From: Pseudomonas oryzihabitans
GTDB taxonomy: Bacteria; Pseudomonadota; Gammaproteobacteria; Pseudomonadales; Pseudomonadaceae
Reading direction: 5' to 3'
NCBI RefSeq assembly: GCF_006384975.1
Contig: NZ_CP021645.1
Location: 3,872,001-3,936,000 of the forward strand
Length of the DNA: 64,000 nucleotides
Part shown: one piece after another, positions 56,297-64,000 of the stretch
How the letters are laid out: each line of letters starts with the position of its first letter
How positions within the stretch are numbered: position 1 is the first letter of the stretch
Notes under the pieces: generated by a model
Told to the model about the DNA's origin: nothing
Database searches by the model: none
What the model saw: the letters and a program-made list of their open reading frames with translations, nothing else
Program-made: the position numbers and the translations under genes

Positions 56297-59200
56297 AGGG
56301 CTTCAACCTGTCGGACTGGGCGCTACGCCACCAATCCTTCGTCTGGTACCTGATGTTCGTCGCCCTGCTGATGGGCGTGTTCTCCTACATGAAACTGGGG
56401 CGTGAGGAAGATCCGTCCTTCGCCATCAAGACCATGGTCATCCAGACCCGCTGGCCGGGGGCGACCACCGAGGAGACCCTGCGCCAGGTCACCGAGCGGG
56501 TGGAGAAGAAGCTCGAAGAGCTGGATTCCCTCGACTACACCAAGAGCTTCACCCGGCCGGGGCAGTCCACGGTGTTCGTCTATCTGCGCGACACCACGCC
56601 GGCCAAGGCGATTCCCGACATCTGGTACCAGGTGCGCAAGAAGATCGCGGACATCCAGGGCGAATTTCCCCAGGGTATCCAGGGCCCGGCCTTCAACGAC
56701 GAATTCGGCGACGTCTTCGGCAGCATCTATGCCTTCACCGGCGACGGCTTCAGCATGCGCCAGCTGCGCGATCAGGTGGAGCAGGTGCGCCGCGAGATCC
56801 GCAGCGTACCGGGTATCGGCAAGGTGCAGGTGCTCGGTGCGGAGAACCAGGTCATCTACTTGGACTTCTCCACCCGCAAGCTGGCCGCCCTGGGCATCGA
56901 CCAGCGGCAGGTGATGCAGAGTCTGCAGCAGCAGAACGCCGTGACCCCCTCGGGCACCATCGAGTCCGGGGCCGAGCGCATCAGTGTGAGAACCAGCGGC
57001 GAATTCCGCTCCACCACCGATCTCGCCGCGGTGAATCTGCGCATCGACGACCGCTTCTACCGCCTCACCGATCTCGCCGACATCCGCAGCGGCTACGCCG
57101 ATCCGCCGAGTTCGCTATTCCGCTACAACGGCCAGCCGGCCATCGGCCTGGCCATCGCCATGAGCAGTGGCGGCAACATCCAGACCTTCGGCGCGGCCCT
57201 CACCGAGAAGATGCAGGAGATCACTGGCGATCTACCGGTCGGCATCGGCGTGCACATCGTCTCCAACCAGGCGCAGGTGGTGGAGAAGGCCGTGGGCGGC
57301 TTCACCCGGGCGCTGTTCGAGGCGGTCATCATCGTGCTGGTGGTGAGCTTCATCAGCCTCGGCGTGCGCGCCGGCCTGGTGGTGGCGCTGTCGATTCCGC
57401 TGACCCTGGCGCTGGTGTTCGTCTTCATGGAGTACAGCGGCATCACCATGCAGCGGATTTCCCTGGGTGCGCTGATCATCGCCCTGGGCCTGCTGGTGGA
57501 CGACGCCATGATCACCGTGGAGATGATGGTGACCAAGCGCGAGGAGGGCGAGTCGCTGCACCGCTCGGCGACCTTCGCCTACGAGTCCACCGCCTTTCCC
57601 ATGCTCACCGGCACCCTGGTGACGGTGGCCGGCTTCGTGCCCATCGGCCTCAACTCCAGCAGCGCCGGCCAGTACACCTTCACCCTGTTCGCGGTGATCG
57701 CCGTGGCGCTGCTGTTGTCGTGGATCGTCGCGGTGTTCTTCTCGCCGGTGATCGGCGTGCACATCCTGCCCAAGCAGGTGAAGAAAAAGGATCACGACCA
57801 GCCCGGCCGCCTGGCGCGCTGGTCCGATGGCCTGCTGCTGGGCGCCATGCGCCATCGCTGGCTGACCATCGCCCTCACGGTGCTGCTGTTCGCTGCGGCC
57901 CTGTTCGCCATGAAATTCGTGCAGAACCAGTTCTTTCCGTCCTCGGATCGACCCGAGTTGCTGATCGACTTCAACCTGCCGCAGAACGCCTCCCTCGACG
58001 CCACCCGCGCGCAGATGGACAGGTTCGAGCAGACCCTCGCCGACGACCCGGACGTGGCTCACTGGAGTTCCTACGTCGGCCAGGGCGCGGTGCGGTTCTA
58101 TCTGCCGCTGGACCAACAACTGGAGAATCCCTTCTACGGCCAGGTCATCCTGGTGGCCAAGGACCTGGAGGCGCGCAATCGCCTCTTGCCCAAGCTCAAG
58201 CAGCGGCTGCGCCAGGACTTCGTCGGCCTGTCCGGCTACGTCCAGCCGCTGGAGATGGGCCCGCCGGTGGGTCGGCCGATCCAATACCGCATCAGCGGTC
58301 CGGACGTCGCCGAGGTACGCCGCCAGGCCCTGGCGCTGGCCAGCGTGCTGGGCAAGAGTCCGCAACTGGGCGACTTCCTCTACGACTGGAACGAGCCGGC
58401 GCGGATGCTCAAGGTGGAGGTCAACCAGGACAAGGCGCGGCAACTGGGCTTCTCCTCTCAGGACGTGGCGCAGATCCTCAATGGCGTGGTGACCGGCACC
58501 CCGGTGACCCAGGTACGCGACGACATCTATCTGGTCAACGTGGTGGCGCGTGCCAGCGAGGCCGAGCGGCGCTCGGTGGAGACCCTGGAAAACCTGCAGA
58601 TCATGACGCCCCAGGGCACCGCGGTGCCGCTCAAGGCCTTCGCCCGCATCGACTACGCCCTGGAGCAGCCGCTGGTGTGGCGGCGCGACCGCCTGCCCAC
58701 CATCACGCTCAAGGCCTCGATTCTCGGAGACATCCTGGCGCCGGACCTGGTCAAGCAGTTGCAACCGGATGTCGATGCCTTCATCGCCAAGCTACCGCCG
58801 CGCTATCACGTGGCGGTGGGGGGCACGGTGGAGGAGAGCAGCAAGGCCCAGGGACCCATCGCCGAGGTGGTGCCGCTGATGCTGTTCCTCATGGCCACCT
58901 TCCTGATGATCCAGCTGCACAGCATCCGCAAGCTATTCCTGGTGGCGAGCGTGGCACCCCTCGGGCTGATCGGCGTGGTCCTGGGACTGATCCCCTTCGG
59001 CCAGCCGCTGGGCTTCGTCGCCATCCTCGGGGTGCTGGCGCTGATCGGCATCATCATCCGCAACTCGGTGATCCTGGTGACCCAGATCGATGCCTTCGAA
59101 CGCGACGGTCGCTCGCCCTGGGACGCCGTGGTGGAAGCCACCCGGCACCGTCGCCGACCGATCCTGCTGACCGCCGCGGCCGCCAGCCTGGGCATGATCC

Positions 59201-59343
59201 CCATCGCCCGCGAGGTGTTCTGGGGGCCCATGGCCTACGCCATGATCGGCGGCATCGTGGCCGCGACGCTCTTGACCCTGCTGTTCCTGCCGGCGCTGTA
59301 CGTCGCCAGCTATCGCATCCGCGAGCCAGGGCGTGAGGGCTGA
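56293..59343 (+). CDS. triC: RND efflux permease, TriC-like
   Basis: A 1016-residue inner-membrane proton antiporter with twelve helices and two large periplasmic loops. The N-terminus MKGFNLSDWALRHQSFVWYL matches my memory of TriC closely. The proton-relay Asp pair is in LGLLVDDAMITVEM, and the matching C-half helix contains GVLALIGIIIRNSVILV. It would pump hydrophobic compounds such as triclosan with the two adaptors. An imperfect hairpin follows the stop (59381-59427). Confidence 0.9.
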   Translation: MKGFNLSDWALRHQSFVWYLMFVALLMGVFSYMKLGREEDPSFAIKTMVIQTRWPGATTEETLRQVTERVEKKLEELDSLDYTKSFTRPGQSTVFVYLRDTTPAKAIPDIWYQVRKKIADIQGEFPQGIQGPAFNDEFGDVFGSIYAFTGDGFSMRQLRDQVEQVRREIRSVPGIGKVQVLGAENQVIYLDFSTRKLAALGIDQRQVMQSLQQQNAVTPSGTIESGAERISVRTSGEFRSTTDLAAVNLRIDDRFYRLTDLADIRSGYADPPSSLFRYNGQPAIGLAIAMSSGGNIQTFGAALTEKMQEITGDLPVGIGVHIVSNQAQVVEKAVGGFTRALFEAVIIVLVVSFISLGVRAGLVVALSIPLTLALVFVFMEYSGITMQRISLGALIIALGLLVDDAMITVEMMVTKREEGESLHRSATFAYESTAFPMLTGTLVTVAGFVPIGLNSSSAGQYTFTLFAVIAVALLLSWIVAVFFSPVIGVHILPKQVKKKDHDQPGRLARWSDGLLLGAMRHRWLTIALTVLLFAAALFAMKFVQNQFFPSSDRPELLIDFNLPQNASLDATRAQMDRFEQTLADDPDVAHWSSYVGQGAVRFYLPLDQQLENPFYGQVILVAKDLEARNRLLPKLKQRLRQDFVGLSGYVQPLEMGPPVGRPIQYRISGPDVAEVRRQALALASVLGKSPQLGDFLYDWNEPARMLKVEVNQDKARQLGFSSQDVAQILNGVVTGTPVTQVRDDIYLVNVVARASEAERRSVETLENLQIMTPQGTAVPLKAFARIDYALEQPLVWRRDRLPTITLKASILGDILAPDLVKQLQPDVDAFIAKLPPRYHVAVGGTVEESSKAQGPIAEVVPLMLFLMATFLMIQLHSIRKLFLVASVAPLGLIGVVLGLIPFGQPLGFVAILGVLALIGIIIRNSVILVTQIDAFERDGRSPWDAVVEATRHRRRPILLTAAAASLGMIPIAREVFWGPMAYAMIGGIVAATLLTLLFLPALYVASYRIREPGREG

Positions 59344-59566
59344 GGGGGTAGGATGAAAGAGGGCAAAAAAAACGGCCCCCTGGTCGAGGTCTTCGCTGAA
59401 GACATCGGCCAGGAGGCCGCAAGGAGCTATCCAAGGAGCCACTGCCGGAGGGAAGGATCCAGCGGTCGAACGCCGAATCCACAGCAGCTCACTGCACCAC
59501 TATCGGGCGTCCGACTTTTTCAATAAAGTGACGGCTTGACGAAACTCCATTGCGAAAAAGGCAATA

Positions 59567-60508
59567 ATGGATATTTTCCAAGGCATGCGCATCTTCGTCC
59601 GGGTCGTGGATCTGGGCAGTCTCACGGCTGCTGCCAATACCCTCGACCTGTCCACCGCCCAGGTGTCGCGCCTGCTCGCCGAGCTGGAAAGCCATCTGCA
59701 GACCCGCTTGCTGCACCGCACCACGCGGCGGCTGGCGCTGACCGAGGCGGGTGAACGCTACCTCGAACGCTGCCGGCGCATCCTGCAGGACGTCGGCGAG
59801 GCCGAGGCCGAGGCCAGTGGGGCGCACCTCAAGCCCCATGGCCATCTGCGCCTGCACTCCATGACCGGCCTGGGCACCCAGCTGCTGGCGCCGCTGGTGT
59901 CGAGCTTTTGCGCGCGCTATCCCCAGGTGGAGATCGTCATGAACCTGTCGCAGAACCATCCGGCGCTGCTGGAGGACGGACACGACATCGCCATCACCCT
60001 GGATACCGAGCTGGCCGATTCGGATTTCGTCGCCCAGCGCCTGGGTGGGGTCTACAGCGTGGTCTGCGCCGCGCCCAGCTACCTGGCCAAGCACCCGGCG
60101 CCCAAGGTGCCGGCTGATCTCGCCGAGCACGATTGCCTGCGCCTGCTCGATCCGAATTTTTCCGAACGCTGGGTCTTTGCCGGCGAAGAGGGCGAGCAGC
60201 AGGTGGCGCCGCGCTATGTCTTCCAGGTCAATGTCGCCGAGGCCATGGCCAGGGTCGCGAGCCAGGGCATGGGGATCTGCCTGCTGCCCAGCTACATCGC
60301 CGTCAATTACCTGCGCGATGGCAGCCTGGTACGGCTGCTGCCCCACTTTCGCCTGCGCGAGCGCAACATCCATGCGCTCTATCCCTCCCGGCGTTTCCTC
60401 GACGCCAAGATCAAGACCTGGATCGACTTCCTCAAGGAAGAAATCCCCGCGCGCCTGCAACTGGAGAATCGGGTGATCGAGGATCAGCGCTACTGGGCCA
60501 AGGACTAG
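59567..60508 (+). CDS. LysR-family regulator downstream of triABC
   Basis: 313 residues. N-terminal winged helix (LSTAQVSRLLAELESHLQTRLLHR, cut to TAQVSRLLAELESHL) then a LysR substrate-binding domain ending near residue 300. AAGGCAAT precedes the ATG at 59567. A LysR gene also follows triC in PAO1 as I recall it, so it may belong to the pump's control, though it is on the same strand and 223 bp away. Confidence 0.9.
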   Translation: MDIFQGMRIFVRVVDLGSLTAAANTLDLSTAQVSRLLAELESHLQTRLLHRTTRRLALTEAGERYLERCRRILQDVGEAEAEASGAHLKPHGHLRLHSMTGLGTQLLAPLVSSFCARYPQVEIVMNLSQNHPALLEDGHDIAITLDTELADSDFVAQRLGGVYSVVCAAPSYLAKHPAPKVPADLAEHDCLRLLDPNFSERWVFAGEEGEQQVAPRYVFQVNVAEAMARVASQGMGICLLPSYIAVNYLRDGSLVRLLPHFRLRERNIHALYPSRRFLDAKIKTWIDFLKEEIPARLQLENRVIEDQRYWAKD

Positions 60509-60672
60509 CAAGGTGTTGCACCGGTCAGCCGGCTGAGCGGTGAAGGTCGGCAGCAACCTTGCCTTGCTCATCGCGGCGGTTGATTCCTGCCTCAGGGTGC
60601 TCGTCTATCCACTGGAGACCAGCAAGGCCCTCGCTAGAGCGGTTATTACAGATTTCGCAATACTGAATTAGT

Positions 60673-60682
60673 TAGCATGCTA
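60673..60682. promoter_or_regulatory. Palindrome TAGCATGCTA in an AT-rich promoter region
   Basis: A perfect 10-bp palindrome within a locally AT-rich stretch (about 60640-60700), 72 bp upstream of the small exported protein gene. It has the look of an operator. No adjacent regulator gene is a clear candidate apart from the upstream LysR gene. Confidence 0.35.
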
Positions 60683-60753
60683 TTTATTAGGTTGCGAACA
60701 CTTCCTAGAATGGACCCGTACCCCGATGAACACATCCTTATAAGGAGTTCGAC

Positions 60754-60918
60754 ATGAAACGTTCTCTGACCGCTCTACTCTTGGCTGTCGCTGCCCTGTC
60801 TTCCGCTCAGTTCGCCTTCGCCGACGAGAATCCCAGCCTGCGTTACAAGCTGGTCAATCAGAATTACGCGGCAATGCAGCACTACCAGGACCAGTCCGCC
60901 GCCGACGCGCATCGCTGA
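60754..60918 (+). CDS. 54-residue exported protein
   Basis: A short ORF with an excellent ribosome site (AAGGAG, 8 nt before the ATG at 60754). Signal peptide MKRSLTALLLAVAALSSAQF with cleavage near AFA, then a mature peptide of about 31 residues (DENPSLRYKLVNQNYAAMQH and onward to ADAHR) rich in Tyr, Gln and His. Followed 55 bp later by a strong terminator. I do not recognise the family. Confidence 0.75.
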   Translation: MKRSLTALLLAVAALSSAQFAFADENPSLRYKLVNQNYAAMQHYQDQSAADAHR

Positions 60919-60973
60919 GTCACCCCCGCTTTCGAAAGACCACCCCCCCTCTTTGCTCCTTTGGTCTTTCTCC

Positions 60974-61000
60974 GCCGCACCCTTGGGTGCGGCTTTTTTA
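60974..61000 (+). terminator. Terminator of the small exported protein gene
   Basis: GCCGCACCC (60974-60982) and GGGTGCGGC (60985-60993) pair, followed by seven T or A/T bases. It separates the small gene from the aminopeptidase gene. Confidence 0.87.
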
Positions 61001-61041
61001 TATCTGCGGCACACTGAGCCTCTGACCTTGTCGAGGTGTTC

Positions 61042-62853
61042 ATGACCGCCACTCCCGCTCAACGACTTGCCCGCCTGCGCGCCTTCCTGGCCGAGCAGGG
61101 CGCCGACGCCTGCCTGATCCCCAGCGCAGATCCCCACCTGTCCGAGTACCTGCCCGAATACTGGCAGGGACGCGCCTGGCTGTCCGGCTTCACCGGCTCC
61201 GCCGGGCTGCTGCTGGTCACCCATGACGCCGCCGGCGTCTGGACCGACAGCCGCTACTGGGAGCAGGCCACCCGCGAACTGGCCGGCAGCGGCATCGACC
61301 TGATGAAACAGGTCGCCAGCCAGCCCCAGGCCCATCTGCACTGGCTGGCTGCCCAGGTTCCCGCGGGCGGTACGGTGCTGGTGGATGGCCAGGTGCTGTC
61401 CCTGGGCGCCGCTGCCGCGCTACGCCAGGTGCTTGAGCCCAAGAACATCCAGCTGCGCACCGAGCGCGATCCGCTAGCGGCGATCTGGAGCGAGCGGCCG
61501 GAGCTGCCGACCGCGCCGGTCTTCGTGCATGCCCCGCCCTTTGCGCCCCAGGCGCGCACCGCCAAGTTCGCCCAGGTCCGCCAGGTTATGGCCGAGGCGG
61601 GTGCGGATTGGCATTTCATCTCCTCGCTGGACGACATCGCCTGGCTGCTCAACCTGCGCGGCGCGGATGTCCCCTACAACCCGGTATTCCTCGCTCATCT
61701 ACTGCTGGGCCAGGACAGCTGCCAACTGTTCATCGATCCGGCCAAGGTCTCCGCCGAGATCCGCGCCGCGCTGGTGGCCGATGGCGTGACCCTGGTCGAC
61801 TACGATCAGGCGGCTGCCGAATTGGCGCGCCTACCTGCGGGCAGCCGCCTATTGGTAGATCCGGCGCGGGTCACCCTGGGGCTGGTCGAGGCCGCGCCTA
61901 CGGGTGTTAAGCGCCTGGAGCAGATCAATCCTTCCACCCTGCTCAAGGCCTGCAAGACTGCCGGGGAAGTGGCCCAGGTGCGCACGGCCATGGAAGAGGA
62001 TGGCGCGGCGCTGTGCGTCTTCTTCGCCCGCTTCGAAGCGGCCCTGGCCCGCGGCGAACGGCTCACCGAGTTGACCGTGGACGACTGGTTGACCGAGGCG
62101 CGTGCCGCCCGGCCGAATTTCGTCTCCCTGAGCTTCGCCACCATCGCCGGTTTCAACGCCGGTGGCGCCCTGCCGCACTACCGTGCCACCGAAGAAGCCC
62201 ATGCCGAACTCCAGGGCGACGGTCTGCTGCTGATCGACAGCGGCGGCCAGTACCTGGGCGGCACCACCGATATCACCCGGGTGGTGCCCATAGGCACGCC
62301 CAATGCGGCGCAGAAACGTGACTTTACCCTGGTACTCAAGGGCATGCTGGCGCTGTCGCGGGCGCGCTTTCCCGCCGGGGTCGCCGCGCCCATGCTCGAC
62401 GCCCTGGCCCGCGAGCCGATCTGGGCGGCCGGCATTGACTACGGCCATGGCACCGGCCACGGCGTGGGCTACTTCCTCAACGTGCACGAGGGGCCCCAGT
62501 CGATTTCCTTCTATGCCACCATCACGCCGCACCATGAGCTGCGCGAGGGCATGATCACCTCCAACGAACCGGGCATCTATCGCCCCGGACAGTGGGGCGT
62601 GCGCCTGGAAAACCTGCTGCTGTGCACCCGGGCGGAGAGCACCGAGTTCGGTGATTTCCTGACCTTCGAAACCCTGACCCTCTGCCCGCTGGATACCCGC
62701 TGCCTGGATCTCGCCCTGTTGCGCGCCGACGAGCTGGACTGGCTGGATAGCTATCACGCCGAGGTGCGCCGCCGCGTGCTGCCGCGGGTTGAGGGTGCCG
62801 CGCGCGATTGGCTGCTCGCACGTACCGAACCCGTGGCGAGGACCGCCCCATGA
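61042..62853 (+). CDS. Aminopeptidase P family (M24B) metallopeptidase
   Basis: 603 residues from the ATG at 61042. Two N-terminal creatinase-like domains (about 1-310) precede a pita-bread M24 domain with metal ligands in LLIDSGGQYLGGTTDITR, GTGHGVGYFLNVHE, TSNEPGIY and VRLENLL, then a C-terminal M24_C domain. It removes N-terminal residues preceding proline. The three-domain long form is distinct from the roughly 440-residue PepP. Its stop overlaps the next start (ATGA), so it is co-translated with the threonine aldolase. Confidence 0.93.
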   Translation: MTATPAQRLARLRAFLAEQGADACLIPSADPHLSEYLPEYWQGRAWLSGFTGSAGLLLVTHDAAGVWTDSRYWEQATRELAGSGIDLMKQVASQPQAHLHWLAAQVPAGGTVLVDGQVLSLGAAAALRQVLEPKNIQLRTERDPLAAIWSERPELPTAPVFVHAPPFAPQARTAKFAQVRQVMAEAGADWHFISSLDDIAWLLNLRGADVPYNPVFLAHLLLGQDSCQLFIDPAKVSAEIRAALVADGVTLVDYDQAAAELARLPAGSRLLVDPARVTLGLVEAAPTGVKRLEQINPSTLLKACKTAGEVAQVRTAMEEDGAALCVFFARFEAALARGERLTELTVDDWLTEARAARPNFVSLSFATIAGFNAGGALPHYRATEEAHAELQGDGLLLIDSGGQYLGGTTDITRVVPIGTPNAAQKRDFTLVLKGMLALSRARFPAGVAAPMLDALAREPIWAAGIDYGHGTGHGVGYFLNVHEGPQSISFYATITPHHELREGMITSNEPGIYRPGQWGVRLENLLLCTRAESTEFGDFLTFETLTLCPLDTRCLDLALLRADELDWLDSYHAEVRRRVLPRVEGAARDWLLARTEPVARTAP

Positions 62854-63890
62854 GCAGCAATGCCCAGCAATTCGCCAGTGACAACTACTCCGGCATCTGC
62901 CCGGAAGCCTGGGCGGCCATGGCCGCGGCCAACGTCGGTCACGAGACCGCCTATGGCAACGACAGCTGGACGGCACGCGCCGCTGATCGCTTTCGCCAAC
63001 TGTTCGAGACCGACTGCGAGGTGTTCTTCGCCTTCAACGGCACGGCGGCCAACTCCCTGGCCCTGGCCGCCCTGTGCCAGAGCTATCACAGCGTGATCTG
63101 CGCCGACACCGCCCACGTCGAGACCGACGAATGCGGCGCGCCGGAATTCTTCTCCAACGGCTCCAAGCTGCTGCTGGCGCCGTCGCATCACGGCAAGCTG
63201 ACACCCGGCGCCATCCAGCAGATCGCCACCAAGCGCGCCGACATCCACTTTCCCAAACCACGGGCGGTGACCGTCACCCAGGCCACCGAGGTGGGTACCC
63301 TCTATGGGCTGCATGAGCTGCACGCCATCAGCGCCACCTGCCGCGACCTCGGTCTGCACCTGCATATGGACGGCTCGCGCTTCTCCAACGCCGTGGCCAG
63401 CCTGGGTTGCACGCCGGCCGAGGTGACCTGGAAAGCCGGCGTCGACGTGCTCTGCTTCGGCGGTACCAAGAGCGGCATGGCGGTGGGGGAGGCGATCCTG
63501 TTCTTCAACCGCGACCTGGCCGAGGACTTCGAATACCGCTGCAAACAGGCCGGCCAACTGGCCTCCAAGATGAGATTCCTCTCCGCGCCCTGGCTCGGCG
63601 TACTGGAGAACGACACCTGGCTGCGCCATGCCCGCCACGCCAACGGCATGGCCCAACTCCTCGCCGAGCGGGTCCGCGATGTGCCCGGGGTGGACTTCAT
63701 GTTCCCGGTGGAGGCCAATTCGGTGTTCCTGCAACTCTCGGAGCCGGCGCTGGAGTTCCTGCGCAGTCGCGGCTGGCGCTTCTACACCTTCATCGGCAGC
63801 GGCGGGGCGCGCTTCATGTGCTCCTGGGATACCGAGGAAGCCCGGGTGCTGGAGCTGGCGGCGGATATTCGGACGGCGATGGGCGGGTAG
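62850..63890 (+). CDS. ltaE: Low-specificity L-threonine aldolase
   Basis: A 346-residue PLP-dependent fold-type I enzyme that cleaves threonine to glycine and acetaldehyde. The PLP-binding Lys is in CFGGTKSGMAVGEA; HMDGSRFSNA carries the Asp that contacts the pyridine nitrogen. It starts at 62850 with a 4-bp overlap with the aminopeptidase gene, suggesting joint use in peptide and amino acid breakdown. Confidence 0.94.
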   Translation: MSSNAQQFASDNYSGICPEAWAAMAAANVGHETAYGNDSWTARAADRFRQLFETDCEVFFAFNGTAANSLALAALCQSYHSVICADTAHVETDECGAPEFFSNGSKLLLAPSHHGKLTPGAIQQIATKRADIHFPKPRAVTVTQATEVGTLYGLHELHAISATCRDLGLHLHMDGSRFSNAVASLGCTPAEVTWKAGVDVLCFGGTKSGMAVGEAILFFNRDLAEDFEYRCKQAGQLASKMRFLSAPWLGVLENDTWLRHARHANGMAQLLAERVRDVPGVDFMFPVEANSVFLQLSEPALEFLRSRGWRFYTFIGSGGARFMCSWDTEEARVLELAADIRTAMGG

Positions 63891-63920
63891 GGCGCCTCGC
63901 GGCCAAGGATGCGATAGACC

Positions 63921-64000
63921 GTAGGTTGGGTTGAGACGGTTCTATCGTCGAAGCCCAACATGGCCGGCTCCGAGGCAATGTTGGGCTTCGCTGCGCTCAA
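63921..64000. repeat. Dispersed long palindromic repeat (copy 2, cut by window edge)
   Basis: GTAGGTTGGG at 63921 begins the same sequence as the 40052-40147 element (GAAGCCCAACATGGCC, then GTTGGGCTTCGCTGCGCTCAA), truncated by the window edge before the closing arm. It lies 30 bp after the threonine aldolase stop. Confidence 0.85.

Overview
This is a chromosomal window from a high-GC gammaproteobacterium, almost certainly Pseudomonas. The evidence is the gene content and the local gene orders: glcCDEFGB; rpoZ-spoT-ridA; rubredoxin next to an HU gene; a three-gene gluconate dehydrogenase set; and triABC with two adaptor genes followed by a LysR gene. From memory, several of these blocks match P. 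aeruginosa PAO1 neighbourhoods. The katE, gluconate dehydrogenase and triABC content would fit a P. oryzihabitans-like species, but that is a guess. I see no rRNA, tRNA, CRISPR array, prophage or complete insertion sequence.

Layout. 1-6.2 kb: a truncated AraC-type regulator, a region ending in an orphan terminator (candidate small RNA), an M23 peptidase, a membrane diguanylate cyclase, a CNNM/CorC-like membrane protein and GlcC. 6.2-12.8 kb: the glycolate operon glcDEFGB, with two near-identical GntR-type operators in the glcC-glcD gap. 12.9-14.4 kb: a nine-copy 10-bp tandem repeat directly upstream of an HTH-Fic protein that looks inserted before rpoZ. 14.4-17.3 kb: rpoZ, spoT, ridA. 17.3-24.4 kb: a REP-like palindrome, katE, metN-metI with two tandem metQ genes, and an envelope pair (DUF5384 and a glycine-zipper lipoprotein). 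24.5-29.7 kb: an MFS transporter, rubredoxin, HU, a SulP transporter and a beta-carbonic anhydrase; a 143-bp hairpin element sits between the last two. 30-34 kb: two chemoreceptors and a tiny hydrophobic ORF. 34-41.4 kb: gloA, csbD, a glutathione transferase, three overlapping glycosyltransferase genes, a YihY-like protein and gpmA. 41.7-46.6 kb: an aldo/keto reductase with a divergent LysR gene, then an OFA-type MFS transporter with a gamma-glutamyltransferase-family enzyme. 47-51 kb: gluconate dehydrogenase. 51.5-53.8 kb: a GABA-permease-like gene with a sigma-54 promoter and NtrC-like sites, a DUF1127 protein and a small exported protein. 54-60.5 kb: triABC and LysR. 60.7-64 kb: a small exported protein, an aminopeptidase P and a threonine aldolase, then a truncated copy of a dispersed palindromic repeat also found at 40.05 kb.

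Functional themes are oxidation of small organic acids and sugars at the membrane (glycolate, gluconate), uptake (methionine, GABA-like amino acids, possibly bicarbonate), stress defence (KatE, GloA, CsbD, GST, SpoT), drug efflux and chemotaxis. The least explained pieces are the repeat-Fic locus, the three-glycosyltransferase operon and the hairpin between carbonic anhydrase and SulP.
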